Shown here: positions 12,024 to 26,270 of the stretch, piece by piece
How the letters are laid out: every line of letters starts with the position of its first letter
How positions within the stretch are numbered: the first letter of the stretch is position 1
Assembly: GCA_947561395.2 (NCBI GenBank)
Contig: OX387193.1
Location: forward strand, 13,764,001 to 13,828,000
Direction of reading: 5' to 3'
DNA from: Buxus sempervirens
Taxonomy: Eukaryota; Streptophyta; Magnoliopsida; Buxales; Buxaceae
DNA length: 64,000 bases
The notes under the pieces: model-generated
What the model was told of the DNA's origin: nothing
Seen by the model: the letters and a program-made list of their open reading frames with translations, nothing else
Databases searched by the model: none
Program-made: the position numbers and the translations under genes

Positions 12024-15000
12024 ATATATTTGTATCATGAACATATATATTTTTCTTAAAAAAATTGAAATTGATTAAAATAAGATGCAAACAACCTAAC
12101 AATAACACTAGTTTAATATAAATTGAACAAAATAATGACACAAATACCATTAAGGTAGTCCTTATTATATTTTGGTTAGGATGTTACCATTTGTAATGTC
12201 GCAGTTAATTAACCGTCAAGATTCTTCTAATATGAAGATTTGTTTATAGAAAGTTAATTTGATTTAAAACATATTTTCTTTCTAGTTGGAAGCTATAAAT
12301 TGTTTTATTATGCAGGCCAGTAATTATCTATTTCTTCCTCGGCCAACCCGAAGCATCAAACGGGCTCAAAATTGGGTCTTGTATAAAACCCATACCCTAA
12401 CAAGCCAGGCCCAGCCAGCCCAAAAATTTCTGTAGGCCAAATATACAATCCTGCTCTATAGTCTATACTAATCTGCCAAATTACGAAACTACCCTTTTGA
12501 CCAGACATTTTCAAAATGACGAATTTACCCTCATGCACCTTCGCTATCCTATTATTGAGTCAGCAAGAAAGTGGATGACATGAAACTCTCACAAACACTT
12601 TCTGCAATACTAAATAACCAATTAAAAAAGGAAATAACTAACCTTACCATATAACTAAAATTTCAACCTAATAACTTGATTATTTTCTCTAAACTTACTC
12701 ACAAACAGATTAGGCGTGCATGAGCAAAACTACTTTTTTATGTGCTTCCTCAAACAACTTTTTAACCTGTATACATCCATTTTCTTGTTCATCAGTGCAT
12801 TACCACGTGGCAAATGTTAATTGGGTCAGCCCCTGTAAAAAGGCTTTCAAAGTTGGATCTTTCACTGCAATCACCACCCCCACCCTTTTCTTTTTCTAGC
12901 TTTCATTCACTAGTGGATGTGGAGCATGTGGTCATGGTTTTCATTGACCCTTTTTTATTATTAAAAGGGCAAAATTGTCATTTCATCCTCCTCACCCAAT
13001 AATACAACAAAATCCCTCCCCTAACCCAATGGTGGGGTGAGGTTACAGCTTATTGGACGGTGCTCCGTGTCACACCATGATGTCATGAACTTATCTAAAC
13101 TCACTAACTAATAAAAAAAATTTAACTAAAATTTACATAATTAATTAAGGATTAGACGCGGATCGAACCGCCGGCTGTGAGTCAAGACACAAATGTTGCA
13201 GCATATAAGCCATGGGGTCAAGTCCAAAAGTGGCCAACCATTAATCCACAATTAGGTTAAAATAATGTTCATAACTTCAAAAATGGAGATAAGCTAAAAG
13301 TCCAAAGAAATGAGTTCATGGTAGAAAGAAAGATTAGTTTTTCAAAGATAGAGAAGGAAGAAGAAGGGGAGAAAAGTTTGGAGGGTAGTGGTTTTAATGT
13401 TGCAAAAAGAAGATTAGTTGGGGTAGACAAAACCCTTTTGGATTGATTATCACATGGGAAGAGTGAAGGAAAAAGCTAAAGGCTCCAAAACTAAACTGGC
13501 ATTCTTAGGCAATTGCCAACCATGGAAAGATGTCAACATTAAATAAAAAGCATTGCATCACACAATCTTGTCTTCCATTATTTGAAGAACCCAAAATATT
13601 ATAGCTGGGATTTTTCAAATCAGTAATTACAACAAATTATAAAATAAATTTATAAGCATTTAATTACATAAAAAATTATAGTTTTTGATTCTTCTTTTTC
13701 TTTTTCTTTACCTTCTCTAGTAAATTGTTAGAACTCCAGAGTGTTTTTCCTTTGTTTTTTTTTTAAATTTAATATTTACTTTTGAACTTTTTTTGTATTA
13801 TATTTTATGGGTTATTGTGGGGGATCTCATTGAAATGAGAGAACTTATAAAAGAACCCAGACAGACCAGGGAAGGAGACACTAAGAACTGCCCTCTGCTC
13901 TAAAAAATATAGAAAATCCAACTGTTTAGGACCCCATAGCATTTGATACAGACCCCAGATCCTAAATGAACAGAAGTGTTGATGCAAGAGCTTTTAATTT
14001 ACATCTTAGACTATCTCTACTTTCATTAAATATATCAAATGAGAAAACTTTCCCTCTGACTTGCTAGTTAATGTGTATTGACCCCATATGTCCCAAAACA
14101 TGAAATACCTTTTGAATTATCTTTAAAGATAAGGTACTGATTCAGAGATAAAGTTCAGCATATTCAGAAAAAAAAGCCAATTCCCACATTAAATTTGTTA
14201 TGTCCTACATTGTTCATGTTAATTTAATAGTTACCCAATTTTTTAATTCAATTTAATTTTTTTTAGTGTCGTATTAATTTCGTTTTTTACTAATAAATCT
14301 TATCTTCTTTTCCTTTTCTTTTCATGGTATTTTGTAGGAGACTTTGCCCCTGACCAACTTACCATTGGCCAATCATCTTTGCCAGGAATGTGGGTCAATG
14401 GTGTATTAAACATTGCCAAGGATTTGAGCCCTTATGTTATTTTAATACATTTCACCTACCATAATTTACCCTTTTCTTTTATCTTCATGCACAAGAACAA
14501 AAGGACCGGCGATCGATCTCAACCGTTCATTTAGTTTAGTTTACACCGGATAGATCATACCCCAATAGATGTAGCAATTAGACTTAATTTCGTTCATTGA
14601 AATTTGAATCAATTGGAAACATTTGGGAGGTTCTTGATATAATATGGTTAAATTCTCCTTGATTGTACCGTTGATCTTAACGCGGTGATTTGTCGATAAA
14701 CTTTGATCTTAATTTATGCTTTGGCCTATTCAAGATGTCTCATCAGTTGCAATCCTGATCAGAGCCACCTACTCTTGTTGTGAGTGAGTCAATGTAGCTT
14801 GAATTTATTATAGGCATATGTCACCTGAATCTAATCAACCTCAATTACCCTAATGACTTGTTGAGTCATATACTGTCCTTTGTCAAATTGTGTTTGATTA
14901 AGACTATTATAGGGTATTTGGATCCAACCACATTATTCTAAATATAATCATTTGGTTTAAATCTAAACATAATCATTTGCTGCAAATTCCTAAACAAATG

Positions 15001-18000
15001 GCTTTAATGAGTTATTAGCAATGTATTTAGCACATTAAATCCATAAAAACAAATGTGCAAAAATCGGCAAATCCAAACAACCCTTTAGCTATAAGAGATT
15101 GAATAATACACCTAGGTGATTAGATAGAACTTACTTCGTCCTCATCTGCCTTGTGAGTTTGAAAAAAAAAACAAAAGAGGCACCAATCCATGTTGTTGAG
15201 CCATTTCAAACCCTAACCTTGTCTACCATTTGAAAAAAATAAAAAAGAATTAATTTTCTTTCTAGACTACAATTTTCTAATCCCAATTGGGCATTGTTAG
15301 ATGTGAATTGGCATGAATCATGATGCATAGAACATGGTCATGGGGTCCAGCCCATTGTTACAAACTGGCCACAAGCATGGCCGGTTCAACTGGATTTAAC
15401 TCGTGGTTCAAACAAATTAAAGAAAACATATTTAATTAAAATGGAGGAATTAAGTTTGACCCGATTTCTTGCCGGTTCATACTTGGTTTTTACTGTTTCT
15501 TAAAGCTAAACCCAATCGAAGTATAAGCCAATGTTGACAATTCGACGGTTCGCCTCTCTGGTCGGTCCTGGATAAACAAACCGGTCCGGCCTGGTTGTGT
15601 AGGCCTGGTCCAGGTGGTTCCAGGCTATAAAGGTGAGTGGAGACCTACGTGTCCTCCCCTCATTTATTGAGTGTGTTTTGGCATCCAGCCCTAGTGCACC
15701 AATTAGGACAAAAAAAATAAATAAAAAGTGCACCAATTAGGACTAAAAGCTACCAAATAGTGTGAGATACGGGTTGGATAATCTTGAGCCGTCCAAGTTG
15801 CCTTTAAAGGTGTGAAGATAAGGGAATGGTGGGGGTTTTAGGATTTACGAAAAGACCAGGGGTATTTTTGGCATAAGGTGCTAGTTATCATGGGTATCTC
15901 CGCAAAATCAGGAATATTTTATAATATATTGGGCGGCTTAAAAGAGACATCCAGTCATCGACGGTAACGTGGAGGATACCGATGGGCGTTTGGATGACGA
16001 AAATGCCCTTGACAAAGACTGAAATGGTTGAAAGGACAATCTCAAAAGCACAGAGCGTCATAAAATTTTCTTTTTTCTAATTTTTTTTTTCACTTCTGCA
16101 CGGGATGATGCATGAATATGGATAAAGAAAATGACAGAAATATCCCTCACTTTGAAGATTATCTTGAAATTTTCTTTTGGATAAAAGAATTGTTTGGAAT
16201 GACCATAATAGGCCTCATAAGAAAAAATCTTTATACTCAAGACAAGATTAGGAAGGCTTTTATAGAACTAGCATCTAATAATATCTCCCAAAAAAAGGGA
16301 AAAATATAAAATATTATATTTAGAATTTATGATATATAGCATTGGTAACTAATTGAAAATTTGTATTATGTGGTACATACTAACTAGTAGCTTGTTGCCA
16401 ACAGGAAAAAAAAAAAAAAAAAAACTATCTGCGACTTTATCGATCGAATCGGACTTAGATATTTTTCTTTTGGGATATTTGGCCAAAATTGTACGAACTA
16501 ATAGTGAGTTATAAATTTAATTTTGTGTTTAATTATACTTAACCACAATTTTGATATAGATAGCCTGATTAGAAAAGTCAAAACATAGAAATTAACTAAT
16601 TATGTACGATATGTTTATCGTCTTAATTGAAGAACCTCATTTGTCTAATTCATACTTTTAATTGACCCCATCTCAAATATTTAGCTTCAAAACCAAATCC
16701 ATTTCTTATATGAGAAAAAGGAAAAATCTAAAGTGCATTATTTTTGTTTCAAGCTTTCAACTATGTTTAATGGGAGCATATACAGGAGTCTCTGTCTCTC
16801 TTTGTATGTGTATGTATGTGTGTGATGAGCATAGAGGAGTCCATTGACTCAATCAACCTTGACCATGGCTTTGGATGGGGATCAATAATAGAATATGCCA
16901 ACAAAGAATCATCTATGTTTGAAGTTTGGACTTTTCTTTCAATCTTGTAACTTTAATTCCAATCAGTCATCAAAATTTACGCCCCCAAGTTACCATCTAT
17001 GGAATCCTTCTATGCTCATCACACACATATATATACACACATACATACATAACAAATCCAAACCATCCACTTGTTTATCCTCTCTTATATGAGCCGTCAA
17101 GCATCTTAACCATTGGTCAAATTGGAATTAGAGTGGATGGTTAGGGTCATTTACTAAGCATGTGTACCTAAATTTGTTGAGATATGCACACAAACAGTCA
17201 ACCACTTCATTACAATAACCCAAAACTAAGTTTTCAAACCAACGCACTGGAGGGTGGTGGTCAAGAGGGGTGTTTTAGTAATTTGACTTGGAGGGTGCTT
17301 TCAACTTTTCTTCATTTTTGGATGACCAAAATTCCCCAAAAAAGAAAGAAAAAAGCGAAATTTGGATATTCCTTCTAGAGTTCTTGACAAAAATTAGTCA
17401 CTGATTATACCGGAAATTGGGGTATTTTTTATTTATTAAATTACCCAATAAACTTATTTACAAGAGAAGAAATAATAAATTAATAATAACAAGTAGTTAT
17501 TAACTTCTTCCTAAGTCTTTTTTTTCGGTGAAACTTCTTCCCAAGTCTGACTTGGTGATATTCACCTATAATGGTAAAAAAATGCATTTTTCATTGGTAA
17601 GAAAATATATAGTACTGCTGGCAAGATGGGAGGATGTAAAGCTGTGAGCACACGTGGCAAAACTAATTATCCACATAAGCAGTTATTTAGTGATTTTGTG
17701 GGCCATCCTCTTACTGATTCGATGTAAAAGGATTGAACATCTAAATATCATGTAGATGAGCCAATAGATGAACAAACATGAGATAAAGTAACTCATAGAT
17801 TAGAGTTTAGAGAACTAGATCATTTCTTCCTCCTTTATTTTTTTTATTTTTTTTTAAATTGAGCTTTTTGATATGAGAGATACCCAATGAAATGAATGGA
17901 GGGTATTTGATGATCCAATTGGACAACTCATCATCCGTGACAACAACATCAAATCATCAACCTCTATAGTGGAGGACCATATTCTAATACATCTATCCAT

Positions 18001-18250
18001 ATATAATAAGTATTTTTATTTTTGTTTAATTATGTTATCTCTCTCTCCCTCCCTCCCTCTCTCCCCAATAGTCATTAAGTCACCCTCACCTTATATATTG
18101 ATGAACAGTTTCAATTATTTGAAAATGAAATTTAATTATAGAAATTCATTTTTTTGTTGGGTTATTTTTAATCTTTTGAGTTTCTTGTGATTCTTGGCTT
18201 CTTTTTACGAAGACCCACTTATACTTATCAACATCACAAACACAATAAAA
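12024..18250. other. long intergenic region, no gene seen
   Basis: About 6 kb of AT-rich DNA shows no exon structure or recognised protein motif on either strand. GC-richer patches near 12340-12440 and 15340-15680 (CCGGTCC, GGCCTGGTCC) look like decayed hAT-type MITE ends, but no target duplication was found. Simple repeats include an A-run at about 16406-16424 and an AC/CATA run near 17030. All open frames are short and unconvincing. Confidence 0.45.
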
Positions 18251-18259
18251 AGTGTTTTC

Positions 18260-19028
18260 TTTTTTCCTTTAAAACAAAAGAAAGAAAGCCAAACAAGCTC
18301 TTCTTGTTTCTTTCTCCTTTCTTGTTATTCTTTGGCTTTTGCTCCTTTTTTTTTTTTTCTCTCTCTCGAATATTTTTGTGATTTAAAAAGAAAGAAGAAA
18401 CTAATGGGGTGTTGAGAATTAATTTGGAGAATAATGGGTGCTGAGAATTTTATAGTAGAAAAGTCCATGGTCAATAATATGCTTCTGTATTGGCCCCTTG
18501 ATCCATTATAAAATAATAAAAAAAACTATTTTCTTAATAAAAAAGGAATTGCAAGATTTCAATAACATCAGAATAAAGCAATGAAAGCTGAACATTTACT
18601 CTATACACAATACTACAACAACAGGTCATACAACACCTCCCATTTCACCTTCCTTTCCCCTCCTTTAATGAGATTCCTTCCGGGGTCTTTTCCTTTCCAT
18701 TGGATTGTACAAATCCACAGCTAGAAACCCATTCCAATCTCTATAATTTTTTGTTGGTTCTTCTATTTTCTGCGGTTTTTCTTAGACTGAAAGACAACTT
18801 TTTCTGGGTTTCTTGGGTTTTTGGTTTCTTCTGCAAACTCTATCTGGGTTCTTGCAGAAACAGAATAGCCTTCCATACCCAATTAATATTTACTTTAAAG
18901 TGATTGAAGGGATAAACTTTTCTTTTTGGACATTTTTGATAATTTCTGGTTGAGTTCCGGTCAAAGAAAAACTGGTTTTTTTCCTTTCACTTTTGTAAAT
19001 CTTTGTTTGGAGATTGAGGGAGAGAGAC
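18260..19028 (+). promoter_or_regulatory. promoter / 5' UTR region of the GATA gene
   Basis: The stretch upstream of the GATA start is pyrimidine-rich (T and CTCTCTCT runs at 18340-18366), which is common in plant core promoters and leaders. The start site cannot be placed by eye. A 67-codon upstream frame (18700-18903) lies in the likely leader. Whether it acts as a regulatory uORF is unknown. Confidence 0.35.
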
Positions 19029-22000
19029 ATGGGCAAGCACGGGCCTTGCTATCACTGTGGAGTTACAAGTGAGTTTTTGCTTCTTCGTGTGGGGTTTTTT
19101 TCTTCTTCTTCTCAGTATTAATGAAAAATGAATAAAAATTTCTTTTTTCTTTTCTTTGTGTTAAATGGGTCTTATTTGTTAAAACTTGTTAAGTTTTTCG
19201 AAGGAAGAAGAACCCATAAGCCAATATATTCTGGTGATGGAGAGATTTATTAACACAAGGAAAATGAACATGACTATTTTGTTTCCAATTTTTTTTTCTT
19301 TTTGTTTGACAAAATTTTTTTGGGCTTTCTGAATTGTATGTGTTGTGAATATATTTGTTTGGATTTCTGGGTGGCATTTCTCCTTGAGAACGTGTACTTA
19401 TCTGGGATCACTTGGGTTCTTATAATTTTCCTTTTTCTGTTCTTCCTCTTCTCCCTCTTTTTGCATCTTCCTTTGAATGCCACTGGTGCAAAGTGAAATT
19501 GCATATTGTGTTGACTTTGGTCTCGGAGAGTCTCCATATTGTTTTCTGCTTAAGGAATCCCTATTGAGTCATGCCCTTTGTTTTCAAATTCGTTCTGCTC
19601 TGAAGCATTTACAAAATAGTCCAATTGGGATAGAATGCAATGGTGATACCCTCAATTTCCTCTAATCCTTTCACTTATTTCTCTTTTTTGCCTATTTTTC
19701 TTCCCCTTTGAACTCTTGGTGCTTTTCAGGGGCATATGTAATTGTTTAATTGAGGTTGATTGATGGTACCCAAGTTTTGATTCCTATAAATTCTTTAAAA
19801 TGAATTTTTATTTGATTTCCTCCCATTTTTTGTTCTTGCATCTCTGATCATCCAGTGAAGCTTTACTTCTACACATTTGAACCTTCAGTTAAATAATATT
19901 TCAAGCTTCATCAACAGAGGTCATCCCGCATTTAGATTTTCGCATTACATTTTTGAAATGATAATCTTATTCTCAAGACACTCTTAGGAGACTTCTCAAT
20001 ATCCACTTCAATACTTCATTGCTGTTTTCTATCTCATGAATTTCTCTTTTTAGTTTTAAAACTCAGCATATATTGCATTAAGTAGAAACTAAAAACGTGT
20101 TTTGGCTAATCAGCCTGTATCGATTTGAAGTGGTTATTACAGGTACACAAATAAAAAGAGTTCACAATTGTCTTTTTAGTATCTATTGTAACTTGAAGTG
20201 CAGGGAGAGAATGCAATGTTTGTCTCCAGTACCATTGGTTATTTCATTAGCTTAATTACTTCTCCGTTCTTTAAGCTGAGGCAAAGAATGCCAAGGGGTT
20301 TGAGGGTTTTGAAAATCTGTTTTAGGCTTTCTAGATTACTTATTTTTGCTCTAAAAACTGGCTTGCAGTGCTGTTGAAAGGAAAAATTCTTCTTCATATA
20401 GCTAATTTGGATACCACTAAAAATATGCCAGCTTTCTTTTTTTTTTATTTTCTGTTGAGTGCATGGCGCAACTTGTGTGCTTTTTTCCTCAGCTTTTAGT
20501 TTATGGATTGGGCTTCTCTTAAGGTTTCAAAAGAAGAAACTGACATTTTGTGTCCCTGTTGAGTGCAAGATGTCCACCCCAACCACAGCAGTGGTGTCTT
20601 CTTAATTGAAAACTGCGTCATTGATTCTGTCCTAATTATTGTTATCCCATTCTATTCATTGTTCCTTCTCCATTAACTGTGTCAAACTACCATGATAGTG
20701 CATTCACTTTGTCTTTCTTGGAAATTTAGATGTTCATAGTTGCAAAATCATTCATCCCATAGCTTGTTTCTCTTGCTTCCCTTCTATGCTGGCACCTCTC
20801 ATCCTTGATGTTGGTCTTCATTATATGTTGCACATGATATGTATACAATTGCCTGTGTGGGGTGTTGTTTTGGAAAACTTGAAATCTAGATTTTGTAAAA
20901 TTTAACTATTTTAGTTTATAATGGGTTTTCTGATGGTATGTGAAGTTATAGTTGGATATGAATGGCATACCCATAATAACAACAGATAAAGAGTTATAAA
21001 CATAATTATGCTATCACATATAAGCTTTCTAGTGAAATTAGTGTAACTTAAATTTGTGTTATAAATCTAGAGAAAAAGGAAAAGATACAGATGTTCTTCA
21101 TTCAAGTTTATTATGTCCAAATCATGTACATGTTCAAATTGGACTTTCTTTCATATGAGAACAAGTTCTCCTATGCATTGTCTTTGTTGGCTGATTCTAC
21201 ATAGGTAGAGATGCCATTGTTCAACCGTCTCCATCCTGGTCTGAACATATGCTCCATGAGCATATGAAGTTTTATGTTAGATATCAACAATAAGCAAAAT
21301 TAGAATAGAGAGAGTAGCTTGATTATCGCAGATGGTTATAGTAGCTACAGTCCACTTCCTCTCTTAGTTTCAAATGATGAAATTTAAAGGGCCAATGTTT
21401 GCAATGTTGTGCATGCTCTTTTTCTTAGATGTACATGCTAAAAAAATATTTAAAAATTTAAAGAAATACATGGTTGCTATTGAACATGAAATGAACCCGA
21501 AAAAAGAAAAAGAAATAAAGAAATAAAGAAAAAAGAAAGAAATAAAACAATTTTGCACCCTGGGTGTGTTGTTTGCCTCTTTCCACACTGTATTCATGGA
21601 TCATTATTGTGCATTGAAATGACTGGTCAATTAAATAGAAGATGTTCTTCACATAGTTGCTTATATGACTATGTAACTTCTGACAATAAAATGATGTTAC
21701 AGGCACCCCTCTTTGGCGTAATGGGCCACCAGAGAAGCCAATATTGTGCAATGCCTGTGGCTCCCGGTGGAGAACAAAAGGAACACTTGCAAATTACACC
21801 CCACTACATGCTCGAGTGGAACCTGATGGTTTTGAGGATTACAGAGTTTCCAAAGTGAAGAGCATATCAACAAAGACCAAAGAAGTGAAGTTACAGAAAA
21901 GAAAGCCACATCATGATAATGTGGTGGTCGAAGGGCACAGCCCAGATTTTGACCAGAATTTTCAGAAGGGTTTAGAGGAGGATACAAGTAATAGATCTAG

Positions 22001-25000
22001 TTCTGGGTCAGCCATTTCTTACTCAGAGAGCTGTGTTCAGTATGGTAGCACCGATGCCAGTGATTTAACAGGTTAGACTTATATAACAGTTAATTGTGTT
22101 ACATGTCATATATGATATCCCTTCATGTCAGGCTTCATTCATAAATGTATTTTCTTTTTGGTTATCCGGCTTCAAAAATGGAAGATGACTTTATTCTGGA
22201 GGATTGTGTAATAGTCCATAACAATGACTATGAAAGAGCCATATATTTCTGCCCAAAAGGTGAAATAGCTAATGGTTATATATGAAACGTGACACATTAA
22301 TTCAAGGAAGCTAGAGCGGTGAAGGTGAGACTTGCATTATGCTAATTATGCCATTTGTCCTTTGGGTTTAGTGAATTCAGTTTTGTGCATTTCTTGCTCT
22401 TTTTATGATGATTGGTGTTTGGTTTTGAAAATCATTTCATTTTTGGTGGTTTTTTTTTTCCTTGCTAGCTTCTTTCTGTGCTTTTCTATGTAGCGGGCTG
22501 TCTCTTCTAAACACAATTTCACTTATTGTCCATAAAAGGAAAAACTGGTGAAACTTACTATTTATGCTTTGCCTCTCTCTCAGAAGAAGCTGCAGTTGTA
22601 ATATAGTTTTGGCAGATGCAAGTTTTATTATATTGTATAGCTTTGTCCACTTGTCCAATTTTTTCATGGTCAAATGATTTAAGTAAACTACCCTCATTGT
22701 TATGGTTTAGAAAGTCAATTGATAATCTCATGCTTTCTTTCTCATACTATGTCTCTATTTTTTACCCTCATAAGCTTCTCAACTACTTCTGTTCCAATAA
22801 TCTTTTCAGGTTCAGCCCCATCAATTGTGTGGGACACACTTGTACCATCAAAGAAGAGGACTTGTGTGAGTCGACCAAAGCCATCTCCTGTTGAGAAGCT
22901 TACAAAAGATCTGTACTCCATTTTACATGAGCAGCAATCATCTTTCGTAGTGTCCTCAGAGGAGGACTTGCTTTTTGAGAGTGACATGCCGATGGTTTCT
23001 GTTGAGATAGGCCACGGAAGTGTTCTTATGAGGCATCCTAGCTTGGCAGCTCGAGAGGAGGAATCAGAAGCTAGCTCCCTTTCAATAGATTATAAACTAT
23101 ACCCAGTACATGAGGATTACTCCAATTCTGCAACACTTCCTGTACATATTAATAACAATGGTTTCGGTTTTCCAAACTTCAGCATGGATAAAGCTAAGAA
23201 ATCTACTGGACTCGGGATACAACAAGAGCAACCAAAAAGGTTATTTTCTTCTTATATCAATTCCATCTAAAAAATTAACTCAAATGTTCATTATGTCTTC
23301 AAAAGAAAGGTGGTACTATGGGAAACCCAGTATGGCTATAAATCTCAGGTGCTGACATTGCAATTGTTGGCATGGTAATTGCATTCACCTGCTGTACTAA
23401 TTTATGGTAAAGTTGTCAAAATAAGTGGCAGCTCATTGGAGAAGCCATCAGTGTTTTTAGGCCTTTTGGGAAGGGCATCTTGTTGAAGAAGCTGTTAGTA
23501 GTTTAAGCCTTTGAAGAACATCTTGCTTCAGCGGATTGATGCTTACTGCTTTTGACATTGACAATGCAGGGATAAGTATAACAATGAAAAGTTACACATC
23601 CTGAGAAGTCACAATTCGCCATTGAGATGCATAGATCTAAAAGTAAGCTTCCATTTTCTATATCTCCTTTTTGATGGTATATGCAGAAGTTAATTTTTCC
23701 AAACTTGATCTCTATATCTAACAATTGCATCCTTATGGTTATCTGCAGAACTCAACTGTCATTTTGGTGTTTTTGGTTTATTGTTATTCTTTAAGTGGCT
23801 TACATTATTTTAATGTGTGTTTGGAATAGGATGTTTTTAGCTTTGAGGAGTTTGTGAGACATTTGACAGATGAAGAGCAGCAGCAATTCATGAAGTATCT
23901 GCCATCTGTGGATACTGCCAGATTTCCTGATAGGTCAGTCCTTTTCTTGTGGTTATTGTGGTATATCATGGACTATATTTTCGATTCCTAGAAGAATTTG
24001 ATGCATGCTTGCACAAAATTCAAGTGCCATGTTAACATAAAGTATACTGTATAGACTCATATGTATGTTATAAGATATTAATGAATACATTCTCCAAGAG
24101 AATGATGGTACATTCTCCAACACAAGGCACATGCCACAAATTTTATCAGACAGTATATACTGTATCTTGAAGTGGCGGATACATGCTCTAACACTGCTCA
24201 TGATGTGTTTTAATGCAGCCTTAAAAGCATGTTTGGCAGCCCTCAATTTGAGGAGAACCTATCTTCTTTTCAGCAACTTCTCACGGAAGGAGTCTTTGAC
24301 ATCTCTTTCTCCGGTGTAAATACTGAAGACTGTAAGACTTTAAAGAAGCTAGCATTAGTCAACTTGAAGAAGTCAGAATGGGTTGAACACTATAATCTGC
24401 TCAAGGTCTGAATTGATTACCTGAAAAATAGGATATAATGTGATACATGTTCACTTTGATTAGTTACTTGAAAAATATGATGTTATGTAATCTGAGAAAT
24501 TTCTTTTGATTTTATCTATTGGAGCCTGAACTTATTACTGTATGATTGATTGCCTTTTTCTCTCTTCTACCGTTTCTAGGATGTAAAACATAAAAATGGT
24601 ACAGGAGGGAAGGCACTTGCAACAGAATCTAGTGTCCTTGCACCAAGTAACAATGCACCTGTCAAGAGACCACGTGATAGTCAAAATCAAAACTATCCAG
24701 GTTAGTTCTTCTTTTCTTCTTCTTCTGCTTCTTTTCTTCTTGCTGTTATAGATTGAAGGGCTCACATTTATATTTTTCTCCACCTTGTATTTATCCACAT
24801 CTTGCTTTTTTTTTTTTTTTAATATGAAGTGTTTGTATTTTGTTACACATTGAATGCACAAGGCCACTTCTAAGACAAAACATCACCAAATGTTATCTTC
24901 TTGTCAATTGCAAGTGTAGCAATATTTTTATGATTTGTATGAGGTGCTTAACCCATACATCTTGATATTATCTATTTTTCTTCAATACTAACTATAGTAC

Positions 25001-25929
25001 TGCAACAACAAAATATCTTATCCAACAAGTTTTGGTCACTGCATAAATTGTTTTCGTCCAATCTCTATCCGTTGCTACCGTATCATCAGTGAGATTACAA
25101 GTATCACTAATTAGAAAAATTATTTGAAGCCAAGTCCAATGATCAGCAAAAGATTTGAGTGCCATGCATGTGCGCTGGTCCTTCTATGTTATTGACCCTT
25201 GTTTTCAGTCATTATAGTTAAGTGCTCAGACATTATTTGGAGCTGTTAACTCAAATATGATATATGGTAAGGATACAAAAAGAAATGACTATTGATCCTT
25301 CAGATATGAAAACCTTCCTAAATTCAAATGGCTTTCAACATTACAACTAAAAACATGATGGCTTCAATGCTCAAAATCATTGGGATTTTAGTTGTATTTC
25401 CATTGAATTCAGAAGAGAGATAATGAATTGGCTAACACCCTTTTATAAATGATTCTGGGTGTTAAACTTACGTTAACAAATAGAGAGAAAATGTACAAGT
25501 TCTTTTCTTATTTTATTTTATGAATATTCCCTCATATGAATGTTGTAACTGGTCATGCTATCTCCTTTGTTGGGAATAATTTGAGAACCATTTTGTTTAA
25601 TGAACCTGTTGCATATTCCAGAGACAAAGGGCACAATGAGAAGCCCCAAGAGGGTGGTCATGAAGGCTAGCTATGATAAAGATCCAATTGACAACGAGAG
25701 CTCTATGTTTAGTCCAAGAGGCCTATATGTCTTTCCCCCTGATGGAAGCTCCCTCATGCTGGATTCTTTTAACTTCAATGATGAAAATTCGGATCAAGAT
25801 CTGCTGTTGGACGTGCGATCCAATGGTTCATTCCCACAAGCAGAGCTCCTATGTCCATCATCAAGTTTTGGGATCCAACAGGCAAGTACTGGTAGTAGCA
25901 TAACTTACCCACAGTTTGTCCATCCATGA
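19029..25929 (+). CDS. GATA26: GATA26/27-type zinc finger transcription factor
   Basis: Predicted nuclear DNA-binding regulator of 543 aa. Exons: 19029-19068, 21703-22071, 22810-23239, 23570-23642, 23830-23933, 24219-24405, 24580-24700, 25622-25929. All junctions are GT-AG with phases that join cleanly, and the stop is at 25927. The finger sits at the extreme N terminus, C7-x2-C10-x18-C29-x2-C32 with TPLWRNGP and CNACGSRW. The first cysteine pair is on exon 1 and the second on exon 2. A basic stretch follows (about 95-105). Residues about 305-401 (exons 5-6) contain [20 protein letters not shown] and a downstream helical segment, matching the DEUBAD/ASXH-like domain that marks Arabidopsis GATA26 and GATA27 (about 470-510 aa). 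Family assignment is firm. Orthology to GATA26 versus GATA27 is not resolved. Confidence 0.92.
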
Positions 25930-26270
25930 GATTGCTGGTCAAATGCTGCTTTAATCACAAGGGTTATATAGCTCTTGCTTCTACCAAGGCCCATGAGTGG
26001 GTCAATGGAAAAACACTGCATAGTTTGCAAGCCAACACAAAAGCCTATGTAAATGTGGTTTCGAGGGTGCTTCTTTCTTTTGTTTATTCTTATACATATG
26101 GGTATGCTGACCTGTTTTGAACTTAGAATATTGAGGGATGAGTTTGAGAGGTGTTTTTTTGTATATGCTGACAAAAACTTTGTATAGCTCAAAGCAGAAG
26201 AGTCATGTCTAAAGCTCCATTGAGGAGTTTGACATGTACTTAATCTTAGTTGCCTTGCAAATAAAACTCT
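25930..26270 (+). other. probable 3' UTR of the GATA gene
   Basis: Non-coding sequence after the stop codon ends near an AATAAA at 26260-26265, a plausible near-upstream polyadenylation element. The cleavage site is not determined. Confidence 0.45.

Noticed and set aside
13148-13222. tRNA-like segment with CGGATCGAACCGCCGG
   Set aside because: It cannot be folded by eye into a cloverleaf with acceptor stem and anticodon arm.
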